5,790 nt of DNA, from NCBI GenBank assembly GCA_036562265.1, contig DATCKS010000325.1:1-5790 (forward strand). Reading direction: 5' to 3'. Below are positions 1 through 5,380 of the stretch, piece by piece (position 1 is the stretch's first letter; each line of letters starts with the position of its first letter). The translations under genes were made by a program, and so were the position numbers. The stretch comes from DASVDK01 sp036562265 [NCBI: Thermodesulfobacteriota bacterium] (GTDB lineage: Bacteria > DASVDK01). The notes below the pieces were generated by a model. It saw only the letters and a list, made by a program, of their open reading frames with translations, did no database searches and had not been told where the DNA came from.

Positions 1-614
1 TCGTCGGCCGGGTGCTCGAGATGCCGGAGGAGATCCAGGTCCTCCTCCTGGTCGGCGTGGCGCTCGTCCTGCAGAACGGCGCCCTGTTCCTCTTCGGTCC
101 CAACCACCGGGGCGTGCAGACGCCGCTCGCCCTGGCCGCCCTGCCGCTCGGGCCGCTCACGGTCGACGTCGCGCGGCTCGTCGCGGGCGGTCTCGCCCTC
201 GCCCTGACCGGCGCGCTCGCCCTCTTCCTCGGCAGGAGCCGTCTCGGCACCCTGCTGCGCGCGGCCGCCGACAGCCGCGACGGCGCGCGCATCGTCGGCG
301 CCGACGTGAACCGACTCTACGGCGTGGCCTACGGCCTCGGCGCCGCCTGCGCCGGCGCCGCCGGCGCGCTCATCGTCCCCTTCTTCGAGGTCGCCCCCGA
401 CGTGGCGCTCCCCTTCACGCTCACCTCCTTCGTCGTCGTCATCCTCGGCGGCATGGGGAGCTTCGCGGGCGCGTTCGTCGGCGGGCTCGTCGTGGGGGTT
501 GCCGAGGCGATCGGCGCCGTGGTCTTCGCCCCGTCGCTCAAGCCGGTCGTCGCCTTCGGGCTCCTGGTCCTCATCCTCGTCGTCCGGCCGACCGGCCTCC
601 TGGGCCGGGCGTGA
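1..614 (+). CDS. livH: LivH-type branched-chain amino acid ABC transporter permease (5'-truncated)
   Basis: This is the C-terminal part of an inner-membrane permease of the LivH family, one of the two channel subunits of the branched-chain amino acid (HAAT) importer. The reading frame (codons from base 3) is open to the left edge. A GTG at 12 is probably an internal valine, because about 203 residues are visible while LivH proteins are usually near 290, so roughly 85-90 residues are missing. The cytoplasmic coupling loop is clear at about 261-308 (AAADSRDGARIVGADV), matching the LivH pattern in which a short run ending in 'GA..VG.DV' contacts the ATPase. The late membrane segment at about 432-485 (VVVILGGMGSFAGAFVGG) is also a strong family signature. 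Several hydrophobic helices fill the rest. It ends in TGA overlapping the next gene's GTG by 4 bases. The family call is secure; the exact substrate (leucine/isoleucine/valine, another amino acid, or urea/amide-type ligands) cannot be read from a permease. Confidence 0.93.
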   Translation, partial: VGRVLEMPEEIQVLLLVGVALVLQNGALFLFGPNHRGVQTPLALAALPLGPLTVDVARLVAGGLALALTGALALFLGRSRLGTLLRAAADSRDGARIVGADVNRLYGVAYGLGAACAGAAGALIVPFFEVAPDVALPFTLTSFVVVILGGMGSFAGAFVGGLVVGVAEAIGAVVFAPSLKPVVAFGLLVLILVVRPTGLLGRA

Positions 615-1582
615 GGCGCGGACGTGGACGCACCGCCGCGGCGATCGGCGCGGTCGCCGGGCTCCTCGCCGTGCCGCTCGTCGTCACGGACAGCTACACC
701 CTCAACACGCTCATCCTGATCTTCTACTACGCCTATCTCGGACAGGCCTGGAACCTCCTCGGCGGCTACGCGGGACAGCTCTCGCTCGGGCACTCGGCGT
801 ACTTCGGCGTCGGCGCCTACGCGTCGACGCTCCTCTTCACGATCGCGGGGCTCACGCCCTGGCTCGGCATGTGGGTGGGGGCCGCGGTCGCCGCCCTCCT
901 CGCCGTCGGCATCGGCCTCCTCGGCTTCCGGTTCGGGCTCCGGGGCGTCTACTTCGCGCTGACGACGCTCGCCTTCAACGAGATCCTCCGGGTGCTCGTC
1001 CTCCACTGGGACCTCGCGGGCGGGGCCGTCGGCGTCTTCCTCCCCTTCCGGGGTGACGCGCCGGCGCTCTTCCAGTTCAGGGGCCGGGTGCCCTTCTACT
1101 ACATCTCCCTCGCGATGATGGTCCTCGCGACCGCCCTCGTCGCCTGGATCAGCCGCTCGCCGCTCGGCTGGCGCCTCAAGGCGGTGCGGGACGACGAGGA
1201 GGCGGCGCGCGCCGTCGGCGTCGACGCCACGCGGGCGAAGCTTGCCGCCATCACCCTCTCGGGCGCCATGACCGCCCTCGGCGGGACCTTCTACGCGCAG
1301 TACTACCTGAACATCCACCCGAGCGTCGTCTTCTCGACGCCGCTCTCCATCGAGATCCTCCTGCGCGCCTACGTCGGCGGGGCCGGCACCGTCTTCGGCC
1401 CGATCGTCGGAGCCGCGATCCTCACGCCGCTCGGCGAGATGAGCCGGAGCGCCTTCGCGAAAGGCGGGCTCGAGGGGCTCCACCTCGTCGTCTACGGCGC
1501 CCTCCTCATCGTGACCGTCCTCTTCTTCCCGAGGGGGCTCGTCGACGGCGTCGCGCGGGCCTGGCGGAAGCTCGTCTCGTGA
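611..1582 (+). CDS. livM: LivM-type branched-chain amino acid ABC transporter permease
   Basis: This is a complete 323-residue inner-membrane permease, the partner of LivH in a HAAT-type importer. The short basic N-terminus (MRRGRGRT) leads into a first hydrophobic helix. The hallmark LivM segment GGYAGQLSLGHSAYFGVGAY lies at residues 51-70. The ATPase-coupling loop is at about 187-208 (WRLKAVRDDEEAARAVGVDA, then TR), and the late signature GGAGTVFGPIVGAAI is at 256-270. The length is normal for a LivM without a fused LivG ATPase domain, and no Walker motif is present. The GTG start at 611 overlaps the LivH stop (GTGA) and has no convincing Shine-Dalgarno sequence, so translation is probably coupled to LivH. 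The same 4-base overlap links it to LivF downstream. The family is clear; the transported ligand is inferred from the family only. Confidence 0.95.
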   Translation: MRRGRGRTAAAIGAVAGLLAVPLVVTDSYTLNTLILIFYYAYLGQAWNLLGGYAGQLSLGHSAYFGVGAYASTLLFTIAGLTPWLGMWVGAAVAALLAVGIGLLGFRFGLRGVYFALTTLAFNEILRVLVLHWDLAGGAVGVFLPFRGDAPALFQFRGRVPFYYISLAMMVLATALVAWISRSPLGWRLKAVRDDEEAARAVGVDATRAKLAAITLSGAMTALGGTFYAQYYLNIHPSVVFSTPLSIEILLRAYVGGAGTVFGPIVGAAILTPLGEMSRSAFAKGGLEGLHLVVYGALLIVTVLFFPRGLVDGVARAWRKLVS

Positions 1583-2292
1583 CGCCCCTCCTCGAGGTCC
1601 GCGACCTCGTCGTCCGCTACGGCGACATCGAGGTCCTCCACGGCGTGTCGTTCGCCGTGGCCGAGCGGGAGACCGTGGCGCTGATCGGCGCCAACGGCGC
1701 CGGCAAGACGACCGCGATGCGCGCGGTGGCCGGCCTCGTCCGGCCGGCGGCCGGCCAGATCCGCTTCGCGGGCGAGCGGATCGACGGCCGACCCCCGCAT
1801 CGCCTCGTCGAGATGGGGATCGTCCTCATCCCGGAAGGGCGCCTCCTCTTCCCGAGCCTCACCGTGCGGGAGAACCTGTCGCTCGGCGCCACGGTGCCGC
1901 ACGCGCGGGCGCGCGAGGCCGAGGCGCTCGAGCGGGTCCTCGCCCTCTTTCCCCGGCTCGCCGAGCGGAGCGCGCAGGCCGCCGGCACCCTCTCGGGCGG
2001 CGAGCAGCAGATGCTCGCCATCGGACGGGCCCTCATGTCGGCGCCGCGCCTGCTGCTCGTCGACGAGCCGTCCCAGGGGCTCGCCCCCCTCGTCGTGCGG
2101 CAGATCTTCGCGGCGCTGCGCGAGGTCGCGGCGAGCGGCGTGACGGTGCTCCTCGTCGAGCAGAACGCGCGCCAGGCGCTCGCGCTCGCGGCGCGCGGCG
2201 TCGTGCTCGAGAGCGGGCGCGTCGCGCGCGAGGGGCCGAGCGAGGCCCTCCTCGCGGACGAGGGAATCAAGCGGGCGTACCTCGGCATGTGA
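1579..2292 (+). CDS. livF: LivF-type branched-chain amino acid ABC transporter ATP-binding protein
   Basis: This 237-residue cytoplasmic ATPase powers the LivH/LivM channel. Visible motifs are Walker A GANGAGKT (37-44), the LivF-type Q-loop segment IPEGRLLFPSLTVRENL (84-100), the ABC signature LSGGEQQ (138-144), and Walker B LLLVDEPSQGLAP (158-170, with D162 and E163). It also has the switch segment LLVEQNARQAL, in which LivF proteins carry EQN where most ABC ATPases have a histidine. The PEGR and EQN features distinguish LivF from LivG, as does the short length (LivG is usually about 255 residues). The GTG start at 1579 overlaps the LivM stop by 4 bases; a GGAAG at 1566-1570 sits 8 bases upstream and could serve as ribosome binding site. 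LivF normally pairs with LivG, which is not encoded in this window. It is the last gene of the Liv cluster here, followed by a 75-base gap. Confidence 0.95.
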   Translation: MTPLLEVRDLVVRYGDIEVLHGVSFAVAERETVALIGANGAGKTTAMRAVAGLVRPAAGQIRFAGERIDGRPPHRLVEMGIVLIPEGRLLFPSLTVRENLSLGATVPHARAREAEALERVLALFPRLAERSAQAAGTLSGGEQQMLAIGRALMSAPRLLLVDEPSQGLAPLVVRQIFAALREVAASGVTVLLVEQNARQALALAARGVVLESGRVAREGPSEALLADEGIKRAYLGM

Positions 2293-2308
2293 TCGGCTAC
2301 CATGTCTC

Positions 2309-2333
2309 GACGGGGCCCGGACGGGCGCCCGTT
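2309..2333 (+). terminator. GC-rich hairpin in the livF/ridA-like gap; possible terminator or attenuator
   Basis: Bases 2310-2318 pair with 2323-2332 to form a nine-pair, all but one G-C, stem with a one-base bulge (G2327) and a GGAC loop (2319-2322). The 3' half also contains a perfect 12-base palindrome at 2321-2332. The hairpin lies 17 bases after the livF stop and before the next start codon, so it could end or weaken Liv transcription. No T-tract follows (the next bases are TCGACCCTG), so it is not a canonical intrinsic terminator. In DNA this GC-rich, such a stem can also arise by chance. Confidence 0.35.
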
Positions 2334-2355
2334 CGACCCTGACCGCACGAAGCGC

Positions 2356-2361
2356 GAGAGG
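2356..2361 (+). promoter_or_regulatory. Shine-Dalgarno site deciding the ridA-like start
   Basis: GAGAGG lies 6 bases before the ATG at 2368 but directly abuts the in-frame ATG at 2362, and is far from the first in-frame ATG at 2302. Normal spacing therefore favours 2368. Confidence 0.6.
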
Positions 2362-2367
2362 ATGCCG

Positions 2368-2751
2368 ATGGCCACACGAGAGATCGTCCGGAGCGGCACG
2401 GCCCCGAAGGACCTCCCGCTCTCCCCGGCCGTCAAGTCGGGCGGCCTCATCTACACGTCGGGCATGCTCGGGACCGACCCCGAGACCGGCAGGCTGGTCG
2501 AGGGGGGGATCGGGCCTCAGACCCGCCAGGCGCTCGAGAACCTCGAGCGCACGCTCGAGGCGGCCGGCTCGGGCCTCGACAAGGTCGTCAAGGCCACGGT
2601 CTTCATCACCGACACCGCGAACTTCCAGGGGATGAACGAGGTGTACCGCCAGTACTTCCCGGTGGACCCGCCGGCTCGCTCCACGGTCCGGTGCGACCTC
2701 GTGCTGCCCGGGGCGCTGGTCGAGATCGAACTGGTCGCCGTCGCAGGCTAG
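2368..2751 (+). CDS. RidA/YjgF/YER057c/UK114-family protein, probable enamine/imine deaminase
   Basis: This is a 127-residue protein of normal RidA length. RidA enzymes are cytoplasmic trimers that hydrolyse reactive enamine/imine intermediates, such as 2-aminoacrylate made by PLP enzymes, to the keto acid and ammonia. Visible family features are the N-terminal MATREIVRSGTAP, the core strand KSGGLIYTSGMLG (23-35), the helix with QTRQALENLE (51-60), the segment KVVKATVFITD (72-82), and the C-terminal PPARSTVRCDLVLPGALVEI (101-120). R104 aligns with the catalytic Arg105 of E. coli RidA and E119 with Glu120, so the key carboxylate-binding arginine is kept. The segment that carries Tyr17 in E. 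coli (IGPY) reads LPLSPAV here, with leucine in place of tyrosine. The start at 2368 is chosen over in-frame ATGs at 2302 and 2362 from the ribosome binding site spacing and family length. The gene ends 18 bases before the first solute permease. Family membership is firm; true RidA activity versus a related Rid subgroup is not certain. Confidence 0.9.
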   Translation: MATREIVRSGTAPKDLPLSPAVKSGGLIYTSGMLGTDPETGRLVEGGIGPQTRQALENLERTLEAAGSGLDKVVKATVFITDTANFQGMNEVYRQYFPVDPPARSTVRCDLVLPGALVEIELVAVAG

Positions 2752-2769
2752 GTCGAGGCGGCCTCTGGC

Positions 2770-3408
2770 ATGGCGGCGCTCGACGCCTGGACGTACGCGG
2801 CCTCCCACGCGGACGAGATCGGCGCGGCGGCCCGCACCCATCTCGTCCTCGCGGGGAGCGCCCTCCTGCTGGCCATGGCCGTCGCCGTCCCGCTCGGCAT
2901 CCGCGCGGCGCGCGCGCCGCGCCTGGGGGACGCCCTCATGGCGCTGGCCGGCGCGCTGCGGGTCGTCCCGAGCCTCGCCGTGCTCGTGCTCGTCCTCCCC
3001 TACCTCGGCCTCGGCTTCCGCTCCGCCCTGGTCGCGCTCACGGTGCTTGCGATTCCCCCGATCCTCGTGAACACGTACGCGGGCTACGCCGGGGTGGACG
3101 CCGGGGTCGTCGAGGCGGCGCTCGGCACCGGGATGACCCCGCGCGAAATCCTCGTCCGCATCGAGACCCCGCTCGCGCTGCCGGTCGTGGTGGCCGGGCT
3201 GCGCACCGCGGCCGTCGAGGTGGTCGCCAGCGCCACGCTCGCCGCCTTCATCGGCGGCGGAGGGCTCGGCGAGTTCATCGTGAACGGCCTCGGGATGAGC
3301 GACTGGCGGCTCCTCCTGGCCGGCGCGGTCCCGGTCGCGCTCCTCGCCGTCGCGGCCGAGGCGGCGCTCGGGCTCCTGGAGCGGATCGTCCGCGGGGCTA
3401 CAGCGTGA
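2770..3408 (+). CDS. OpuBB/OpuBD-like osmoprotectant (glycine betaine/choline) ABC transporter permease
   Basis: This is a complete 212-residue inner-membrane permease, a normal length for the OpuB/OpuC/YehY/YehW family. After an amphipathic N-terminus it has a hydrophobic helix (about 24-44), then VVPSLAVLVLVLP (65-77), a common pattern in these permeases. The EAA coupling loop is at about 115-138 (EAALGTGMTPREILVRIETP followed by LALP), and FIGGGGLGEFIVNGL (160-174) is another family signature. The upstream TAG at 2749 is in the same frame, so ATG 2770 is the only good start; GAGG at 2755-2758 is a weak, distant ribosome binding site. The neighbours are a matching binding protein, an ATPase and a second permease, so this subunit most likely forms half of a heterodimeric channel for compatible solutes. 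The ligand is inferred from the family; other quaternary amines or related solutes are possible. Confidence 0.92.
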   Translation: MAALDAWTYAASHADEIGAAARTHLVLAGSALLLAMAVAVPLGIRAARAPRLGDALMALAGALRVVPSLAVLVLVLPYLGLGFRSALVALTVLAIPPILVNTYAGYAGVDAGVVEAALGTGMTPREILVRIETPLALPVVVAGLRTAAVEVVASATLAAFIGGGGLGEFIVNGLGMSDWRLLLAGAVPVALLAVAAEAALGLLERIVRGATA

Positions 3409-3424
3409 GGCGCGCCGGTGCGCC
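3409..3424 (+). other. Short hairpin between permease and binding-protein genes
   Basis: GGCGC at 3409-3413 pairs with GCGCC at 3420-3424, with an extra G-U pair and a CCGG loop. It begins directly after the permease TGA and lies 35 bases before the binding-protein ATG. No T-run follows. It might shape mRNA processing or stability next to the binding-protein message, or be a chance GC-rich palindrome. Confidence 0.25.
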
Positions 3425-3447
3425 ATAGTAAACGGGTCGCAACCGAC

Positions 3448-3454
3448 GGAGGAG
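3448..3454 (+). promoter_or_regulatory. Strong Shine-Dalgarno site of the binding-protein gene
   Basis: GGAGGAG with a 5-base spacer to ATG 3460 is the best ribosome binding site in the window. It fixes the start at 3460 rather than the in-frame GTG at 3418, and fits the usual need for more binding protein than membrane subunits. Confidence 0.8.
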
Positions 3455-3459
3455 ACCCT

Positions 3460-4368
3460 ATGCGACCCGAGCCCTCGCTCCGCTTCCTCCCTCTGGTCGC
3501 CGCGCTCGCCGCGGCGCTCTTCGTCCTGGCCCACGGCTCCGCCGTCGCGGCGGAGCGCCCGACCGTCCGCATCGGGTCCAAGAACTTCACCGAACAGCTC
3601 ATCCTCGGCGAGATGTACGCGCTCCTGCTCGAGAAGGCGGGCTTCCGGGTCGAGCGGAAGCTCAACCTCGGCGGCACCCTCCTCGCGCACGAGGCGCTCA
3701 AGGCGGGCGAGATCGACCTCTACCCGGAGTACACCGGCACGGCGCTGCTCAACATGCTCGGCAAGGAGGTGATGCGCGATCCGCGGAAGGTGTACGAAAC
3801 CGTCAAGGCCGAGTACCGCCGCCTCTGGAACCTCGTCTGGCTCGACCCGGCGCCGATGAACAACACCCAGGCGATCGCCATCACGCGCAAGACGGCCGAG
3901 AAGTACGACATGTACACCCTCTCGGCCATGTCGAAGCAGGCGCCGAACCTCGTCCTCGCCGCGGTGCCCGAGTTCACCGAGCGGCCCGACGGCCTCAAGG
4001 GGCTCAAGCGGGTCTACGGCGGGTTCGACTTCAAGAGCGTGCGGCTCGTGGACTACGGCATCAAGTACCGGGCGCTCGTCGGCGGGCAGGCCGACGTCAC
4101 CGTCGCGTTCGGGACCGACGGCGAGATCAAGGGCTACGACCTCGTCGTCGTGAAGGACGACAAGGGGCTCTGGCCGCCCTACCAGGTGGCGCCGGTCGTG
4201 CGGCAGGCGCTCCTCGACCAGGCGCCGGAGGTGGCGACCGTGCTGAACCGCCTCCAGCCTTCGCTGACCGACGCCGTCATGCAGGGACTGAACTGGCAGG
4301 TCGACGGCGAGAAGCGGGAGTACGCCGAGGTCGCCCGCGAGTACCTGACGCGCCAGGGGCTCCTCTAG
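3460..4368 (+). CDS. OpuBC/OsmF(YehZ)-like glycine betaine/choline ABC transporter substrate-binding protein
   Basis: This 302-residue periplasmic binding protein of the OpuAC-domain family captures the solute and delivers it to the flanking permeases. Residues 1 to about 31 form a Sec signal peptide: RPEPSLR, a hydrophobic core at 9-24, then the likely signal peptidase I site after AVA or AVAA (30/31). There is no lipobox cysteine, so the mature protein should be soluble in the periplasm. Family motifs follow in order: IGSKNFTEQLILGEM (38-52), EIDLYPEYTGTALL (84-97), LDPAPMNNTQAIAI (128-141), FGTDGEI (217-223), and GLWPPYQVAPVVR (236-248). The tyrosines and aromatics in these motifs are candidates for the aromatic cage that binds quaternary ammonium head groups in this family, but I cannot map each one. 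The start at 3460 is set by the GGAGGAG site and the signal peptide. The gene sits between a permease and the ATPase (4-base gap). Glycine betaine, choline, carnitine or proline betaine are all possible ligands. Confidence 0.93.
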   Translation: MRPEPSLRFLPLVAALAAALFVLAHGSAVAAERPTVRIGSKNFTEQLILGEMYALLLEKAGFRVERKLNLGGTLLAHEALKAGEIDLYPEYTGTALLNMLGKEVMRDPRKVYETVKAEYRRLWNLVWLDPAPMNNTQAIAITRKTAEKYDMYTLSAMSKQAPNLVLAAVPEFTERPDGLKGLKRVYGGFDFKSVRLVDYGIKYRALVGGQADVTVAFGTDGEIKGYDLVVVKDDKGLWPPYQVAPVVRQALLDQAPEVATVLNRLQPSLTDAVMQGLNWQVDGEKREYAEVAREYLTRQGLL

Positions 4369-4372
4369 CCGC

Positions 4373-5380
4373 ATGCCCGCCGCCATCCGGCTCGACCGCG
4401 TCGTCAAGACCTTCCCGGGGCAGCCCCGGCCGGCCGTCGACGGGGTGTCGCTCGACGTGGAGGCCGGCGAACTCCTGGTCCTCCTCGGCACGTCGGGGAG
4501 CGGCAAGACGACGCTCCTCAAGACCATCAACCGCCTCGTCGAGCCGACCTCCGGCCGGGTGGAGGTCGAGGGGGTCGATGTCCGGAGCCGGCCGCCGGCC
4601 GAGCTCAGGCGCCGCATCGGCTACGTGATCCAGCAGGTCGGCCTCTTCCCCCATCAGACGGTCGCCCGCAACATCGCCACCGTGCCGCGCATCCTCGGCT
4701 GGGACCGCCGCCGGATCCGCGAGCGGGTCGACTTCCTCCTCGACCTCGTGGGGCTGCCTCCCGACGAGTTCCGCGAACGGCGACCGCGAGAGCTGTCCGG
4801 GGGGCAGGCGCAGCGGGTCGGGATCGCCCGCGCCCTCGCGGGCGATCCCCCCATCCTCCTCATGGACGAGCCGTTCGGCGCGCTCGACGCCCTGACCCGC
4901 GGCGCGCTGGCCGACGCGCTCGTCGGCATCCAGCGGCAGTTCGGCAAGACTGTGCTCTTCGTCACGCACGACGTCGACCTGGCGCTCAGGATCGCCGACC
5001 GCATCGCCGTCATGCGGGCCGGCCGCCTCGAGCAGGTCGACACCCCCGCGGCGCTCCTGGCGAGCCCGGCGACCCCCTTCGTCGGCAGCCTCCTCGACGC
5101 GAACGACATCCTGCAGCACCTCGCCGTGATCCCGGTCGAGGAGGTGATGGCGCCGCCCGGCCGGGCCGGCGGGGTCCACCTGAGCGAGACGCTGCCCGAG
5201 GGGGCGAGCCTCAAGCGAGCGGTCTCGGCGCTGCTGCGCAGCGGCGGCGCGCCGGTGGCCGTCGTCGACGCCGCGGGTCGCCCCAGGGGCATCGTCACCT
5301 GGGAGCGGGTGCAGCGCCGCACGCAGCCGCGACAATCGGCCGGCCGGGAGCGAGCGCAACCCGCACCGAGGGGCGGGTGA
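4373..5380 (+). CDS. OpuBA/ProV-like osmoprotectant ABC transporter ATP-binding protein with one CBS domain
   Basis: This 335-residue cytoplasmic ATPase drives the solute importer. Motifs are Walker A GTSGSGKT (39-46), Q-loop YVIQQVGLFPH (84-94), signature LSGGQAQRVGIARAL (141-155), Walker B ILLMDEPFGALDALTR (161-176, with D165 and E166), and H-loop FVTHD with H199. 'GYVIQQVGLFPH' is typical of the OpuBA/OpuCA/ProV group. After the nucleotide-binding domain, residues about 254-312 resemble one CBS domain (IPVEEVM at its start, PVAVVDAAGRPRGIVTWERV at its end). The end is a basic, Pro/Gln/Arg-rich tail (about 314-335). OpuCA and ProV are longer (about 380-400 residues) and carry two CBS domains; E. 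coli YehX is about 308. The gene starts 4 bases after the binding-protein stop with little Shine-Dalgarno signal, so it is probably translationally coupled, and it overlaps the second permease by 4 bases. Confidence 0.94.
   Translation: MPAAIRLDRVVKTFPGQPRPAVDGVSLDVEAGELLVLLGTSGSGKTTLLKTINRLVEPTSGRVEVEGVDVRSRPPAELRRRIGYVIQQVGLFPHQTVARNIATVPRILGWDRRRIRERVDFLLDLVGLPPDEFRERRPRELSGGQAQRVGIARALAGDPPILLMDEPFGALDALTRGALADALVGIQRQFGKTVLFVTHDVDLALRIADRIAVMRAGRLEQVDTPAALLASPATPFVGSLLDANDILQHLAVIPVEEVMAPPGRAGGVHLSETLPEGASLKRAVSALLRSGGAPVAVVDAAGRPRGIVTWERVQRRTQPRQSAGRERAQPAPRGG
5368..5373 (+). promoter_or_regulatory. Possible Shine-Dalgarno site of the second permease
   Basis: GAGGGG lies only 3 bases before the GTG at 5377, which is short spacing. 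The GTGA overlap with the ATPase stop suggests that coupling, more than this site, drives initiation. Confidence 0.35.

Noticed and set aside
329-1483. A 384-codon open frame on the minus strand
   Set aside because: It is antisense to LivH and LivM, with highly charged, repetitive composition and no recognisable family; a shadow of the GC-rich coding strand.
2298-2303. TACCAT as a possible -10 box before the RidA-like gene
   Set aside because: It matches only four of six consensus positions and has no convincing -35 partner at 16-18 bases upstream, so I cannot support a promoter.
2302-2367. N-terminal extension of the RidA-like protein from ATG 2302
   Set aside because: The extra residues are hydrophilic and unlike RidA, span the hairpin, and have no ribosome binding site; the start at 2368 gives the normal family length.
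2691-3428. A 245-codon plus-strand frame overlapping the first solute permease
   Set aside because: It is an out-of-frame, Arg/Gly-rich translation of the permease gene, which has clear membrane and EAA-loop motifs in its own frame.
3424-3429. CATAGT as a possible -10 box before the binding-protein gene
   Set aside because: It is the most AT-rich spot in the gap but there is no -35-like hexamer at the right distance.
3418-3459. Upstream GTG start for the binding protein
   Set aside because: It would put 14 polar residues before the signal peptide and lacks a Shine-Dalgarno site, whereas ATG 3460 has an excellent one.
1492-4617. A 1041-codon open frame on the minus strand
   Set aside because: It lies antisense to LivM through the solute ATPase and crosses five clear genes. 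Its translation is an Arg/Glu/Asp/His-rich low-complexity string with no domain, as expected from the complement of extremely GC-rich third positions.
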